A DNA stretch of 64,000 bases. Origin: Mycobacterium sp. IS-3022 (GTDB lineage: Bacteria; Actinomycetota; Actinomycetes; Mycobacteriales; Mycobacteriaceae). The stretch covers positions 1-64,000 of the forward strand of contig NZ_LQIN01000023.1 of NCBI RefSeq assembly GCF_001500065.1, given 5' to 3'. Positions 32,008-43,379 of the stretch are shown in pieces; position 1 is the stretch's first letter, and each line of letters starts with the position of its first letter. Under the pieces are notes generated by a model. It made no database searches. It saw only the letters and a program-made list of their open reading frames with translations, and was not told the DNA's origin. Position numbers and translations under genes: made by a program.

Positions 32008-32275
32008 GGTACGGCTGACGGCGTGGGTGCACGGCCATGTTCAAGGCGTCGGCTTCCGGTGGTGGACGCGGTCGCGCGCGCTGGAACTCGGACTGACCGG
32101 TTTCGCGGCCAACAAGCCCGACGGCCGGGTGCAAGTGGTCGCCGAGGGGCCACGCGAAGCGTGCCAGCGACTACTTGACCTGCTGCGAAGCGGTGAGGCG
32201 CCGGGTCGAGTCGACAACGTCGTCGCCGACTTCACAGAACCTCGCGACTCGCTACAAGGGTTCACCGAGCGCTAG
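31988..32275 (+). CDS. acyP: Acylphosphatase
   Basis: A protein of about 95 residues that hydrolyses acyl phosphates. The phosphate loop VQGVGFRWW contains the catalytic Arg24, with the catalytic Asn42 in GFAANKPDG. The start lies inside the OsmC-like gene; ATGs at 31988 and 31991 are both possible and an in-frame TTG occurs at 31979. M. tuberculosis has the same gene (Rv2922A) in the same place. smc follows. Confidence 0.93.
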   Translation: MMQELAEVRLTAWVHGHVQGVGFRWWTRSRALELGLTGFAANKPDGRVQVVAEGPREACQRLLDLLRSGEAPGRVDNVVADFTEPRDSLQGFTER

Positions 32276-32301
32276 CCCGCGCGGCGGTAGTGTGGCACGT
32301 C

Positions 32302-35300
32302 GTGCACCTCAAGAGTCTGACCCTGAAGGGCTTCAAGTCGTTTGCTTCGCCGACGACTCTGCGCTTCGAGCCAGGCATCACGTGCGTCGTCGGGCCCAAT
32401 GGTTCGGGCAAGTCGAACGTGGTCGACGCGCTGAGTTGGGTGATGGGCGAACAGGGCGCCAAGACGCTGCGCGGCGGCAAGATGGAAGACGTCATCTTCG
32501 CCGGAACGTCGTCACGGCCGCCGCTGGGCCGCGCCGAGGTCACGGTCACGATCGACAACTCCGACAACTCGCTGCCGATCGAGTACTCCGAGGTGTCGAT
32601 CACCCGGCGGATGTTTCGCGACGGCGGCAGTGAGTACGAGATCAACGGCAGCAGTTGCCGGTTGATGGACGTCCAGGAACTGCTGTCCGACTCCGGTATC
32701 GGCCGCGAGATGCATGTCATCGTCGGGCAGGGCAAGCTCTCGGAGATCCTGGAATCGCGTCCCGAGGACCGGCGGGCGTTCATCGAGGAGGCGGCCGGCG
32801 TCCTCAAGCACCGCAAGCGCAAGGAGAAGGCGGTCCGCAAGCTCGATGCGATGTCGGCCAACCTGAACCGGCTGACCGACCTGACCACCGAGCTGCGCCG
32901 TCAACTCAAGCCGCTCGGGCGGCAGGCCGAGATGGCCCGGCGCGCCCAGACGATTCAGGCTGACCTGCGTGACGCTCGACTGCGGCTGGCCGCCGACGAC
33001 CTCGTCACGCGCCGTGCCGAATTCGAGAACACCAACCGGGCCGAGACCACGCTGCGCCGCGAGCACGACGAGATCGCGACGCTGTTGGAGGCCAAGACCG
33101 CGGAGCTGGCCGCCCATGAAGCGGCGGTCGCCGGCCTCAGCGAACGCGCAGACGCCGCACAGCAGAGCTGGTTCTCGCTGTCGGCGCTCGCCGAGCGTGT
33201 CAGTGCGACAGTGCGCATCGCCAGCGAGCGAGCACAGCACCTCGAAATCGAGCCGGAGGCGTCGACCGGCCCCGATCCCGATGCCCTGGAAGCCCAGGCG
33301 GACGAAATCGCCGCGCAGGAACGGCAACTGCTTGACGAGCTGACCGAATCGCGCGCGAAGCTGGAGGGCGCCCGTGCCGAGCTGGCCGAGCGTGAGCGCG
33401 TCGCCGCCGAGGCCGAACGTGCGCACCTTGCCGCCGCCCGCGCCGAAGCCGACCGCCGCGAGGGCCTGGCCCGGCTGGCTGGTCAGGTGGACACCATGCG
33501 CACCCGCGTGGAGTCCATCGACGAAACCGTCGCGCGCCTCACCGGCAGCATCGACGAGGCCGCCGCCCGGGCACAGCAGGCCCAGGCCGAGTTCGAGACC
33601 GTGCAAAGCCGCGTCGGCGAACTCGACGCTGGGGAAGTCGGCCTGGACGAACACCACGACCGCACGGTGACCGCGCTGCGGCTGGCCGACGAACGCGTCG
33701 CCGAACTTCAGGCCGCAGAGCGCGGCGCAGAGCGTCAGGTCGCCTCGCTTCGCGCTCGCATCGAAGCCCTTTCGGTCGGTCTGGATCGCAAGGACGGGGC
33801 GGCCTGGCTGCAGCAAAACCGCGGTGGCGCAGGGCTTCTGGGTTCGATCGCCAACCTGGTGAAGGTGCGCAACGGCTACGAGGTGGCCGTTGCGACGGTG
33901 CTCGGGGCCGCTGCGGACGCGGTCGCCGCCGAAAGTCCAGGGGCCGCCCGCGCTGCGGTCGCGGCGCTCAAGGAATCCGACGGTGGGCGAGCAGCGATCG
34001 TGCTCGGTGATTGGCCGGATCACTCAGCGCCGCAAGCTGAATCGTTGCCCGCAGGCGCCGTGTGGGCGGTGGAGCTGGTCGAAGCGCCACCGCGACTGCG
34101 GGGCGCGGTCCGGGCGATGCTCGCAGACGTCGTGGTCGTGTCGGATCTGGCCGCCGCGCTGGACCTGGTCGCCTCGCGGCCGAAGCTGCGGGCCGTCACC
34201 ACCGATGGCGACCTGGTGGGGGCGGGCTGGGTCAGCGGCGGGTCGGACCGCAAACCCAGCACGCTCGAGATCGCCTCGGAGGTCGAGAAAGCCCGCACCG
34301 AGCTGGCCGAAGCCGAGAGGCAGGTCGGCGAGTTGATGGCGGCCCTTTCCGGCGCGCTGACCGAACAGGCGAGCCGTCAGGACGCCGCGGAGCAGGCGCT
34401 CGCCGCGCTCAACGAATCCGACGCCGCCATCTCGGCGATCTACGAGCAGCTGGGTCGACTCGGCCAGGAGGCCCGCGCCGCCGACGACGAATGGCAACGG
34501 CTGATCCAGCAGCGAGACGAGTTGGAGGCCAACCGATCCCGCACCGTCGAGGAGCTCGCCGGGCTCGAGCAGCGTCTGCACAACGCCCAGCAGGAGCCGA
34601 CGTTCGAAGCCGAGCCCATCAACCGGCAGGAGACGATGGCTGCCGCCGAGACGGCCCGCGGCGCCGAGGTGGAGGCCCGGTTGGCGCTGCGAACCGCCGA
34701 GGAGCGCGCGAATGCCGTTCGCGGAAGGGCGGATTCGCTGCGCCGGGCGGCGGCCGCCGAGCGTGAGGCGAGGCTGCGCGCCCTTCGTGCCCGCGAATCG
34801 CGTCAGCACGCCGCGGGGGTGGCCGCCGCGGTTGCGGACTCGGGTCGCCTTGTCGCACAGCGGTTGAGCGCCGTGGTGGCGGTGGCGTCCCGCGCTCGTG
34901 ACGAGGTTGCCGCCGAACGCCAGCACCGCACCGCCGCGCTGGCCAAGACGCGCGACGAGGTCAACGAGCTCACCATCAAGGTCAACGGTCTGACCGAGGC
35001 GCTGCACAAGGACGAAGTCGCCAAAGCGCAAGCGGCAATGCGTATCGAGCAGCTCGAGGAACAGATCCTCGAACAGTTCGGCATGGCGACCGATGATCTG
35101 GTCGCCGAGTACGGCCCGGACGTGCCGCTGCCGCCGACGGAACTGGAGATGGCCGAATTCGAGCAGGCGCGTGAGCGCGGCGAGCAGGTCACCGCGCCCG
35201 CCCCGATGCCGTTCGACCGCGCGACGCAGGAACGACGCGCCAAGAAGGCCGAACGCGAGCTCAACGAGCTGGGCCGGGTCAACCCCCTCGCGCTCGAGGA

Positions 35301-35889
35301 GTTCGCCGCGCTCGAGGAGCGCTACAACTTCCTGTCCACCCAACTCGAGGACGTCAAGGGCGCGCGCAAGGATCTGCTCGACGTCATCGATGACGTCGAC
35401 GCACGAATCCTGCAGGTGTTCACCGAGGCGTACGCCGACGTCGAACGCGAGTTCCGTGGGGTGTTCTCCGCGCTGTTCCCAGGCGGCGAGGGCCGGCTGT
35501 TGCTGACCGACCCCAACGACATGCTCACCACCGGGATCGAGGTCGAGGCGCGGCCGCCGGGCAAGAAGATCAAGCGCCTGTCGCTGCTGTCCGGCGGGGA
35601 GAAGTCGTTGACCGCAGTCGCGATGCTCGTCGCGATCTTCCGCGCCAGGCCGTCGCCGTTCTACGTGATGGATGAGGTCGAGGCGGCGCTCGACGACGTG
35701 AACCTGCGCCGGCTGATCAGCCTGTTCGAGCAACTGCGTGAGCGCTCCCAGCTGATCGTCATCACGCATCAGAAGCCGACGATGGAAGTCGCCGACGCCT
35801 TGTACGGGGTGACCATGCGCGACGACGGCATCACCGCGGTGATCAGCCAGCGAATGCGCGGTCAGGAATTGGTCGCGGCCACCAACTAG
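32302..35889 (+). CDS. smc: Chromosome segregation protein SMC
   Basis: A condensin ATPase of about 1195 residues. The Walker [10 protein letters not shown] is at residues 31-39, followed by a long coiled coil, a hinge around 500-620 ([19 protein letters not shown]...VSGGSDRK), a second coiled coil, the ABC signature [16 protein letters not shown] and Walker [14 protein letters not shown]. With ScpA/ScpB it compacts and organises the chromosome. I chose GTG 32302 (reads [14 protein letters not shown]), which aligns with relatives; a GTG at 32290 would add four residues. A hairpin follows the stop. Confidence 0.96.
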   Translation: MHLKSLTLKGFKSFASPTTLRFEPGITCVVGPNGSGKSNVVDALSWVMGEQGAKTLRGGKMEDVIFAGTSSRPPLGRAEVTVTIDNSDNSLPIEYSEVSITRRMFRDGGSEYEINGSSCRLMDVQELLSDSGIGREMHVIVGQGKLSEILESRPEDRRAFIEEAAGVLKHRKRKEKAVRKLDAMSANLNRLTDLTTELRRQLKPLGRQAEMARRAQTIQADLRDARLRLAADDLVTRRAEFENTNRAETTLRREHDEIATLLEAKTAELAAHEAAVAGLSERADAAQQSWFSLSALAERVSATVRIASERAQHLEIEPEASTGPDPDALEAQADEIAAQERQLLDELTESRAKLEGARAELAERERVAAEAERAHLAAARAEADRREGLARLAGQVDTMRTRVESIDETVARLTGSIDEAAARAQQAQAEFETVQSRVGELDAGEVGLDEHHDRTVTALRLADERVAELQAAERGAERQVASLRARIEALSVGLDRKDGAAWLQQNRGGAGLLGSIANLVKVRNGYEVAVATVLGAAADAVAAESPGAARAAVAALKESDGGRAAIVLGDWPDHSAPQAESLPAGAVWAVELVEAPPRLRGAVRAMLADVVVVSDLAAALDLVASRPKLRAVTTDGDLVGAGWVSGGSDRKPSTLEIASEVEKARTELAEAERQVGELMAALSGALTEQASRQDAAEQALAALNESDAAISAIYEQLGRLGQEARAADDEWQRLIQQRDELEANRSRTVEELAGLEQRLHNAQQEPTFEAEPINRQETMAAAETARGAEVEARLALRTAEERANAVRGRADSLRRAAAAEREARLRALRARESRQHAAGVAAAVADSGRLVAQRLSAVVAVASRARDEVAAERQHRTAALAKTRDEVNELTIKVNGLTEALHKDEVAKAQAAMRIEQLEEQILEQFGMATDDLVAEYGPDVPLPPTELEMAEFEQARERGEQVTAPAPMPFDRATQERRAKKAERELNELGRVNPLALEEFAALEERYNFLSTQLEDVKGARKDLLDVIDDVDARILQVFTEAYADVEREFRGVFSALFPGGEGRLLLTDPNDMLTTGIEVEARPPGKKIKRLSLLSGGEKSLTAVAMLVAIFRARPSPFYVMDEVEAALDDVNLRRLISLFEQLRERSQLIVITHQKPTMEVADALYGVTMRDDGITAVISQRMRGQELVAATN

Positions 35890-35894
35890 CCGAC

Positions 35895-35944
35895 TTGTGC
35901 ACATCGAGGAGCGCTGAGCGCTGAGCGCTCCGAAACGTGCACAA
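35895..35944. terminator. Nested hairpin between smc and ftsY
   Basis: TTGTGCAC (35895-35902) pairs with GTGCACAA (35937-35944), and inside it GGAGCGCT (35908-35915) pairs with AGCGCTCC (35924-35931). The heptamer GAGCGCT is present three times in tandem in the core. There is no T-run. It is a plausible factor-independent-like terminator or mRNA 3' stabiliser for smc. Confidence 0.5.
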
Positions 35945-35995
35945 ATCGCATGCACCCGGGGCGTCGACGCCGAGTCACCTTGAGACAATGGCGCG

Positions 35996-37318
35996 GTGAC
36001 AGAAGCTGCCTGGATTGGTTTGTGGATCGCGATTGCGGTCATCGCCGTACTGCTGATCGCCGCGCTGGTCGTTGGTCTGGTGCGATACCGCCGCCGCCGG
36101 ATCAGCTTTTCGAAGGCCGACACGGCCCCCGAAATCGACCGCTCCGGGGGCTATACGGCGTCCTCGGGCATCACGTTCACCCAGTCGGCACCGGCCCGGC
36201 CGGCCGAGCGGATCGACACCAGCGGCCTGCCCGCGGTCGGCGATGACGCCACGATTCCGCGGGATTCGCCGAAGCGCCCGATCGCCGAAGTCCAGCTGCC
36301 CGAGGCGCCGGTCGAAAAGCCTCTGGAGAAGCCCGCTGCGACTCCGACAGCGCCCGCCCCCGACAGCGCACCGCCCGCTCGGGCCCTCGACGAGATAGCA
36401 CCGACGGAAGGCCGGCTGGAGCGCCTGCGTGGCCGCCTGGCCAAGTCGCACAACGCGCTCGGCCGCAGCATGCTGGGCCTGCTCGGCGGCGGTGACCTCG
36501 ACGAGGCGTCCTGGGAAGAGGTCGAGGACACGTTGCTGATCGCCGATCTCGGACCGGTCGTGACGGAATCGGTGGTGTCGTCGCTGCGCGCCCGAATGGC
36601 CAGCAGCAACGTGCGCAGCGAAGCAGACGCCCGCGCCGTGCTGCGTGAGGTCCTGATCGCCGAACTGCGGCCCGACCTGGACCGGTCGATCAAGGCGCTG
36701 CCGCATGCGGACAAGCCGTCGGTGTTGCTGGTCGTCGGGGTCAACGGCACCGGCAAGACCACCACCGTCGGCAAGCTGGCCCGCGTTCTGGTCGCCGACG
36801 GGCGCCGCGTGGTGCTCGGCGCGGCCGACACCTTCCGGGCGGCCGCGGCCGATCAGTTGCAGTCCTGGGCGTCGCGGGTGGGCGCACATGTGGTGCGTGG
36901 CGCGGAGGGCGCCGATCCCGCATCGGTGGCCTTCGACGCGGTCGACAAAGGCATCGAGGACGGCGCCGACGTCATCGTCATCGACACCGCCGGGCGGCTG
37001 CACACCAAGACCGGTCTGATGGACGAACTGGGCAAGGTCAAGCGGGTGGTCAGCCGCCGCGCCGAGGTCGACGAGGTACTGCTGGTGCTCGACGCCACGA
37101 TCGGCCAGAACGGGCTGCCGCAGGCCAGGGTGTTCGCTGAAGTCGTCGACATCACCGGTGTCGTGCTGACGAAACTCGACGGCACGGCCAAGGGCGGAAT
37201 CGTCTTCCGGGTGCAGCAGGAACTCGGGGTGCCGGTGAAACTCGTTGGGCTCGGGGAGGGGGCCGACGATCTCGCGCCATTCGAGCCGGCGGCCTTCGTC
37301 GACGCGCTCCTCGGGTAG
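35996..37318 (+). CDS. ftsY: Signal recognition particle receptor FtsY
   Basis: A 440-residue SRP GTPase that docks ribosome-SRP complexes at the membrane. Unlike most FtsY proteins it starts with a clear membrane segment (about residues 6-28, GLWIAIAVIAVLLIAALVVG), as is usual in actinobacteria. A Pro/Ala-rich linker leads to the NG domain with G1 GVNGTGKTTTVGKLA, DTFRAAAADQL, DTAGRLHT and TKLDGTAKGG. The start is GTG 35996. Its partner Ffh is at 41.8 kb in this window. Confidence 0.95.
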   Translation: MTEAAWIGLWIAIAVIAVLLIAALVVGLVRYRRRRISFSKADTAPEIDRSGGYTASSGITFTQSAPARPAERIDTSGLPAVGDDATIPRDSPKRPIAEVQLPEAPVEKPLEKPAATPTAPAPDSAPPARALDEIAPTEGRLERLRGRLAKSHNALGRSMLGLLGGGDLDEASWEEVEDTLLIADLGPVVTESVVSSLRARMASSNVRSEADARAVLREVLIAELRPDLDRSIKALPHADKPSVLLVVGVNGTGKTTTVGKLARVLVADGRRVVLGAADTFRAAAADQLQSWASRVGAHVVRGAEGADPASVAFDAVDKGIEDGADVIVIDTAGRLHTKTGLMDELGKVKRVVSRRAEVDEVLLVLDATIGQNGLPQARVFAEVVDITGVVLTKLDGTAKGGIVFRVQQELGVPVKLVGLGEGADDLAPFEPAAFVDALLG

Positions 37319-37407
37319 GCGTTCGCACTCGCCAAGGACCTCGGCAGACACCGTTTTTGCTGGCGGCCGCTCGCAGAAACACGAGCGTAACGCTTCTCGC
37401 GTGCGCG

Positions 37408-37445
37408 TTCACTTACTGGAAACCGAACAGAATCACCGGTGAAAC
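37408..37445. promoter_or_regulatory. GlnR-type nitrogen-control site before amt
   Basis: Four 5-mers are spaced by exactly 6 bp: TTCAC (37408-37412), GAAAC (37419-37423), GAATC (37430-37434) and GAAAC (37441-37445). This fits the actinobacterial GlnR box gTnAC-n6-GaAAc repeated twice; both b-half-sites are perfect. It lies 67 bp upstream of the amt start. GlnR control of amt-glnK-glnD is established in M. smegmatis and Streptomyces. Confidence 0.8.
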
Positions 37446-37511
37446 GCGGGCCGAAGAGTCTCTTCGGGAGGCCGATCCGATCGGCGCACTTCCCGAGGAG
37501 GTTCACACAAA

Positions 37512-38876
37512 GTGGTTTCAGCCTTACCCCTGGCTCTTCCCGATGATGCGTTCGCGCCGTTCGGCCCGGAAGGGTTGAGCGCGGGCGACACCGCGTGGGT
37601 ACTGATGGCCGCGGCGCTCGTCCTGTTCATGACGCCCGGTCTGGCGTTCTTCTACGGTGGGCTCTCCCGGCAGAAGTCGGTGCTGAACATGATGATGATG
37701 TCGTTCGGCACCCTCGGCGTCGTCAGCGTCATCTACGTGTTGTGGGGGTACTCGATGTCGTTCGCATCGGGGCACACCGGTACCGGCGACATCCTCGGCG
37801 TATTCGACAATCCGTTCGCGCTCTTCGGGTTGAGTCCACTTCTGGAAACCAAGGAGATCGGCGAGAACACGCTCTACGTACTCGGCGGGTTCGGCACGGT
37901 CCCCGCTATCGTCTGGGCCGGCTTCCAACTCACCTTCGCGGTCATCACGGTCGCACTGATCAGCGGTGCGGTGGCCGAGCGGATGAAGTTCGGGACCTGG
38001 CTGGTGTTCGGCGGAATCTGGGTCACCCTGGTGTATTTCCCACTCGCCCATATGGTTTGGGGCGGTGGGCTGATGTCGTCGTCCGGGAACGGCATCGCGG
38101 CCAAACTGTTCGGGGTGAACGAAGAAGGATTGGCGAACGTCGCTCCGATCGACTTCGCCGGCGGCACCGTCGTCCACATCAACGCCGGCATGGCCGCACT
38201 GGTGCTCGCGCTGCTACTGGGCAAGCGGACCGGGTTCGGCAGGATGGCCTATCGGCCGCACAACATTCCGTTCGTGATGCTCGGCGCTGCCATCCTGTGG
38301 TTCGGCTGGTTCGGCTTCAACGTGGGTTCCGAAGGCGCGGCCGACATGATCGCGGGCCAGGTCTGGGTCAACACCACTGTCGCAACCGCTGCGGCGATGC
38401 TCGGCTGGTTGCTCGTGGAGCGGATCCGGGACGGTCACGCTACCAGTGTCGGCGCGGCGTCGGGCATTGTCGCCGGCCTCGTGGCGATCACCCCGGCCTG
38501 CGGTGCGCTGTCGCCGATCGGGTCGCTGATCCTGGGCGTCATCGCCGGTGTGTTGTCCGCTCTTGCAGTCGGCCTGAAGTACAAGTTCGGCTACGACGAT
38601 TCGCTCGACGTCGTCGGTGTGCACCTGGTGGCGGGCCTGTGGGGCACGGTCGGCATCGGCTTCTTGGCGATGGACACCGGCCTGTTCTACGGCGGTGGCA
38701 TCCGCCAGCTCGTCGTGCAGGTGGTGATCGCCTTGGTGGCCGTCATCTTCACTGGCATCATGACGGCGATCATTGCCTTTATCGTTAAGCCGTTGGGCTG
38801 GCGCGTTACCGCGGAAGACGAGGACACCGGCATCGATGAGACCGAACATGCCGAAACCGCTTACGAGCTCGTCTGA
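37512..38876 (+). CDS. amt: Ammonium transporter
   Basis: A 454-residue Amt/Mep channel with 11 membrane segments. Signatures include MTPGLAFFYGGLSRQKSVLNMMMM near the N-terminus and DFAGGTVVHINAGMAALVLALLLGKR; the pore histidines are in VVHINAG and GVHLVAGLWG. The first 25 residues are probably periplasmic or a cleaved leader. The start is GTG 37512 after AGGAGG (37496-37501). It is first in the nitrogen operon, downstream of a GlnR site, and glnK follows after 33 bp. Confidence 0.96.
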   Translation: MVSALPLALPDDAFAPFGPEGLSAGDTAWVLMAAALVLFMTPGLAFFYGGLSRQKSVLNMMMMSFGTLGVVSVIYVLWGYSMSFASGHTGTGDILGVFDNPFALFGLSPLLETKEIGENTLYVLGGFGTVPAIVWAGFQLTFAVITVALISGAVAERMKFGTWLVFGGIWVTLVYFPLAHMVWGGGLMSSSGNGIAAKLFGVNEEGLANVAPIDFAGGTVVHINAGMAALVLALLLGKRTGFGRMAYRPHNIPFVMLGAAILWFGWFGFNVGSEGAADMIAGQVWVNTTVATAAAMLGWLLVERIRDGHATSVGAASGIVAGLVAITPACGALSPIGSLILGVIAGVLSALAVGLKYKFGYDDSLDVVGVHLVAGLWGTVGIGFLAMDTGLFYGGGIRQLVVQVVIALVAVIFTGIMTAIIAFIVKPLGWRVTAEDEDTGIDETEHAETAYELV

Positions 38877-39248
<372 letters not shown>

Positions 39249-39325
39249 GCCGCTTGAAGAACTGAGAGTTCGTCTCCCGACCGATGACACCATGAGCAGT
39301 TCTCGACAGGGCGGGAGAAAACGAG

Positions 39326-41788
39326 ATGACTGAGCAGAAACCCGATCCCCGATGGGTGGCGCCGGCGGCGGGCTCGTCTCGGCCAGCGACCGACCTCGCC
39401 GCCGCGAGCAAGCAGTTGCTGGCAGGCACTGCCCGCCAATTGGATTCGGCAGCCCTGCGGCAGGCACTGCAGGATCTGTACGAGTTCTGGCTCACCACGA
39501 AGGCCGCCGAGGTCGGCATCACACCCACCAGCGGCTTCGCCATCGTCGCGACCGGTGGTCTGGGCCGGGGCGAATTCGTGCCGTACTCCGACCTCGACCT
39601 GACGCTGTTGCACGACAACATGCCGCCCGGCTTGGTCGGTCAGGTAGCAGAGCTGTTGTGGTACCCGTTGTGGGACGCCAACATTCGTCTCGATCACAGT
39701 GTGAGGACGGTACCCGAGGCATTGAAGGTGGGCAGCGAGGACATTTCGGCGGGCCTGGCAATGCTGGAAGCGCGGCACATCGCTGGGGATGCGGACCTGT
39801 CGGCATTGCTGATCGCGGGCGCCCGTCGGCAGTGGCGCACCGGAATCGCGTCGCGCTTCGACGATCTCGTCGAACACACCCGAGCGCGCTGGCAACGCAG
39901 CGGTGAGATCGCGCATCGTGCCGAGCCGGATCTCAAGTGTGGCCGTGGCGGTCTGCGCGACGTGCAATTGCTCAATGCGCTGGCGATCGCGCAGCTGACC
40001 GACGTGTACCCCAACCGGACCTCCGCCTCGCCGCTCGGAACGCTGGGGGAGGCCCATCTGGCGTTGCTCAACGTGCGGACCGAACTGCACAGGGTCGCCG
40101 GGCGCGGCCGCGACCTGCTGCTGGCCCAGCATGCCGACGAGATCGGCGCCGCGCTACACATCGGGGACCGCTTCGATCTGGCCCGCACGCTCTCCGATGC
40201 CGCGCGCACCATCAGCTTCTACGTCGACGCCGGTGTCCGCACCGCGGCGAACGCGCTGCCCCGCCGCGGTTTCGCGTCGCTTCGCCGCCCCACCCGCCGG
40301 CCGCTCGACGAGGGCGTCATCGAGTTCGGCGGCGAGGTGATCCTCGCGCGCGACGCCCGTCCCGAACGCGATCCAGGCCTGATCCTGCGGGTGGCCGCCG
40401 CCTCGGCGACGACGGGGCTGCCGATGGCCGCGTCCACGCTGGCCCGGCTTGCGGAGGCCGCGCCCGAGCTCCGCACGCCCTGGCCGCGGCAGGCTCTGAA
40501 GGACCTGCTGGTGATGCTCGCTGCGGGGCCGTCGGCGGTCGCCACGATCGAGGCGCTGGACCGCACCGGTCTGTGGGGCAGGCTGTTCCCGGAGTGGGGA
40601 GCGGTCCGCGACCTTCCGCCGCGTGACGTCGTGCACATCTGGACCGTCGACCGACACCTCGTCGAAACAGTTTCGCGGGCAAGCGCTTTCACCACGCGTG
40701 TGTCCCGCCCCGACCTGTTGATGCTGGGCGCGCTGTGCCACGACATCGGTAAGGGACGCGGCGGTGATCACAGCATCATCGGCGCCGAATTGGCGACCCA
40801 GATCGGCACTCGACTGGGCCTGTGGCCCTCGGACGTCGAGGTGTTGTCGAAGGTCGTGCGTCACCATCTGCTGTTGCCGCACACCGCGACACGGCGCGAC
40901 CTGCAAGACCCCAACACGATCGAATCGGTGGTCGCTGATCTCGACGGCGACGCGGTGCTGCTGGAGTTGCTGCACGTGCTCGCCGAAGCGGATTCGCTGG
41001 CGACGGGCCCTGGCGTCTGGGGCGACTGGAAGGCGTCGCTGATCGGCGACCTGGTGCACCGGTGCAAGACGGTGATGGCCGGCGAGCCACTGCCCGAACC
41101 GGATCCCATTGACCCGCGGTATCTTTCACTGGCGGCCGAGGTCGGTGTGCACGTCGAGCTCACGCCGGCGGACAGCCCGCACATCTACAACGTCACGATC
41201 ATCGCGCCGGACAGACGGGGGCTGCTGTCGAAAGCCGCAGGGGTGCTGGCGCTGAATTCGCTGCGGGTGCACTCGGCGTCGGTGAACGGCCACCAGGGCT
41301 CGGCGATCAACACGTTCGTCGTCTCACCGCATTTCGGATCACCACCCGCCGGCGAGCTTTTGCGTCAGCAGTTCATCCTCGCCCTCGACGGCGAACTCGA
41401 CGTGCTCGAGTCACTCGACCGCCGCGATCGCGACGCCGCGCAGCACGGCACCACCCGTGCGGGTGAGGTATTGGCCGCCGTGCCGATCAACCATGTGACC
41501 GCACCGCCGCGCGTCCTGTGGTCGGAGGGCGCTAGCCCGGGCGAGCTGATCGTGCAGATCCGCAGCGCGGATCGCACCGGTCTGCTGGCGAGGCTCACCG
41601 CGGTGTTCGAGCGCGATGGCGTCGACATCGCCTGGGCGAAGGTGACTACGCTGGGCTCCTCGGTGGTGGATGTCTTCGGCATCGTGGTCCCCGGCGACGC
41701 CGGCGCCGTACGTGATGAGCTCGAGCGCGACCTGTACGCGGTGCTACCCGCGCCGCCGCCCGCCAAGGCGGTCTCCGAGGCCAGTTAG
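39326..41788 (+). CDS. glnD: PII nucleotidylyltransferase/removing enzyme GlnD
   Basis: An 820-residue bifunctional sensor that modifies and de-modifies PII. Domains in order are nucleotidyltransferase ([20 protein letters not shown], about residues 73-92), the HD phosphohydrolase ([15 protein letters not shown], about 470) and two C-terminal ACT domains ([16 protein letters not shown] segment and [13 protein letters not shown]), which sense glutamine. In actinobacteria the transferase adenylylates PII. The ATG at 39326 follows GGGAG. Nitrogen-dependent co-expression with amt-glnK is likely. Confidence 0.95.
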   Translation: MTEQKPDPRWVAPAAGSSRPATDLAAASKQLLAGTARQLDSAALRQALQDLYEFWLTTKAAEVGITPTSGFAIVATGGLGRGEFVPYSDLDLTLLHDNMPPGLVGQVAELLWYPLWDANIRLDHSVRTVPEALKVGSEDISAGLAMLEARHIAGDADLSALLIAGARRQWRTGIASRFDDLVEHTRARWQRSGEIAHRAEPDLKCGRGGLRDVQLLNALAIAQLTDVYPNRTSASPLGTLGEAHLALLNVRTELHRVAGRGRDLLLAQHADEIGAALHIGDRFDLARTLSDAARTISFYVDAGVRTAANALPRRGFASLRRPTRRPLDEGVIEFGGEVILARDARPERDPGLILRVAAASATTGLPMAASTLARLAEAAPELRTPWPRQALKDLLVMLAAGPSAVATIEALDRTGLWGRLFPEWGAVRDLPPRDVVHIWTVDRHLVETVSRASAFTTRVSRPDLLMLGALCHDIGKGRGGDHSIIGAELATQIGTRLGLWPSDVEVLSKVVRHHLLLPHTATRRDLQDPNTIESVVADLDGDAVLLELLHVLAEADSLATGPGVWGDWKASLIGDLVHRCKTVMAGEPLPEPDPIDPRYLSLAAEVGVHVELTPADSPHIYNVTIIAPDRRGLLSKAAGVLALNSLRVHSASVNGHQGSAINTFVVSPHFGSPPAGELLRQQFILALDGELDVLESLDRRDRDAAQHGTTRAGEVLAAVPINHVTAPPRVLWSEGASPGELIVQIRSADRTGLLARLTAVFERDGVDIAWAKVTTLGSSVVDVFGIVVPGDAGAVRDELERDLYAVLPAPPPAKAVSEAS

Positions 41789-41809
41789 GCTAGGCCGCAG
41801 GAGGCTTAA

Positions 41810-43378
41810 GTGTTTGAATCCCTGTCCGACCGGTTGACCGGCGCCCTGCAGGGCCTGCGTGGCAAGGGGCGGCTGACCGACGCCGATATCGACGCGACCA
41901 CCCGTGAGATCCGGTTGGCGTTGCTGGAAGCCGACGTGTCGCTGCCCGTCGTGCGCGCTTTCGTCAACCGCATCAAGGAGCGCGCCCGCGGCGCCGAGGT
42001 GTCCGGCGCCCTCAACCCGGCCCAGCAGGTCGTCAAGATCGTCAACGAGGAACTGATCGGCATCCTCGGCGGGGAGACCCGCACGCTGGCGTACGCCAAG
42101 ACTCCGCCGACCGTGATCATGCTGGCCGGTCTGCAAGGCTCCGGTAAGACGACCTTGGCCGGAAAGCTCGCGAAATGGCTTCGCGGGCAAGGGCATACGC
42201 CGCTTCTTGTGGCATGCGACCTGCAGCGGCCGGGGGCCGTGAGTCAGCTGCAGATCGTCGGCGAGCGCGCCGGCGTCGCGGTCTTCGCGCCACACCCGGG
42301 CGTATCGGCCGACGGCGGCGCAGACGCGGCGCCCGGTGATCCGGTCACGGTCGCCGCCGCCGGTCTCGCCGAGGCCCGGGCCAAGCATTTCGACGTGGTC
42401 ATCGTCGACACCGCGGGCCGCCTCGGTATCGACGAGGAGCTGATGGGTCAGGCCGCCGCGATCAAGCAGGCCGTCGACCCCGACGAAGTGATCTTCGTGC
42501 TGGACGCGATGATCGGCCAGGACGCCGTCACGACCGCCGAGGCCTTCCGCGAGGGCGTCGGCTTCACCGGCGTCGTGCTGACCAAGCTCGACGGCGACGC
42601 CCGCGGCGGGGCGGCGCTGTCGGTCCGCGAGATCACGGGTGTACCGATCCTGTTCGCCTCAAGCGGAGAGAAGCTCGAGGACTTCGACGTCTTCCACCCC
42701 GATCGGATGGCCAGTCGAATCCTCGGCATGGGCGACGTGCTGTCGTTGATCGAGCAGGCCGAGCAGGTCTTCGACGCCCAGCAAGCCGAGGAGGCGGCCG
42801 CCAAGATCGGCAGCGGCGAACTGACGCTGGAGGACTTCCTCGAGCAGATGCTGGCGATCCGCAAGATGGGTCCGATCGGCAACCTGCTCGGCATGCTGCC
42901 CGGTGCGGGCCAGATGAAGGATGCGCTGGCCGCCGTCGACGACAAGCAACTCGATCGCCTGCAGGCGATCATCCGCGGCATGACACCCGAGGAGCGCGCC
43001 GACCCCAAGATCATCAACGGCTCGCGCCGCCTTCGCATCGCCAACGGCTCCGGTGTGTCGGTCGGTGAGGTCAACCAGCTTGTCGAGCGGTTCTTCGAGG
43101 CCCGCAAGATGATGTCGCAGATGGCCGGGCAGATGGGAATGCCGTTCGGCCGCAAGCCATCCAACCGCAAGGGCAAGAAGGGTAAGAAGGGGCAGAAGGG
43201 CCGGAAGAAGGGGAGCGGGCCGACGCCGCCGAAGGTGCGCAATCCGCTCGGCGCAGGAACGCCAGGGATGCCGGCGGGGTTCCCCGATCTGTCCGACATG
43301 CCCAAGGGCCTCGACGAGCTCCCACCGGGACTGGCCGACATCGACCTGTCCAAGCTGAAGTTCCCGGGCCAGAAGTAG
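41810..43378 (+). CDS. ffh: Signal recognition particle protein Ffh (SRP54)
   Basis: A 522-residue SRP GTPase that binds signal sequences on ribosomes with 4.5S RNA. The N domain (FESLSDRLTGAL) leads to the G domain with GLQGSGKTTLAGKLAKWL, DTAGRLGIDEE and TKLDGDARGGAAL. The methionine-rich M domain (FLEQMLAIRKMGPIGNLLGMLPG) binds RNA and signal peptides. The C-terminus is basic (KGKKGKKGQKGRKKG) and then Pro/Gly-rich, as in mycobacteria. The start is GTG 41810 following GGAGG. Confidence 0.96.
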   Translation: MFESLSDRLTGALQGLRGKGRLTDADIDATTREIRLALLEADVSLPVVRAFVNRIKERARGAEVSGALNPAQQVVKIVNEELIGILGGETRTLAYAKTPPTVIMLAGLQGSGKTTLAGKLAKWLRGQGHTPLLVACDLQRPGAVSQLQIVGERAGVAVFAPHPGVSADGGADAAPGDPVTVAAAGLAEARAKHFDVVIVDTAGRLGIDEELMGQAAAIKQAVDPDEVIFVLDAMIGQDAVTTAEAFREGVGFTGVVLTKLDGDARGGAALSVREITGVPILFASSGEKLEDFDVFHPDRMASRILGMGDVLSLIEQAEQVFDAQQAEEAAAKIGSGELTLEDFLEQMLAIRKMGPIGNLLGMLPGAGQMKDALAAVDDKQLDRLQAIIRGMTPEERADPKIINGSRRLRIANGSGVSVGEVNQLVERFFEARKMMSQMAGQMGMPFGRKPSNRKGKKGKKGQKGRKKGSGPTPPKVRNPLGAGTPGMPAGFPDLSDMPKGLDELPPGLADIDLSKLKFPGQK

Positions 43379-43379
43379 G

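Noticed and set aside
32512..36123. Two long open frames (503 and 699 codons) opposite smc
   Set aside because: Mirror the coiled-coil codon pattern of smc; no homology or start signals.
37328..37376. Possible third copy of the 62-bp palindromic element upstream of amt
   Set aside because: Only GCGAGCGGCCGC on the minus strand resembles block 1; block 2 and the spacing are not preserved.
37387..37391. GTAAC as an extra GlnR half-site
   Set aside because: It is 21 bp from the first half-site where the phase requires 22, and its expected partner site is absent.
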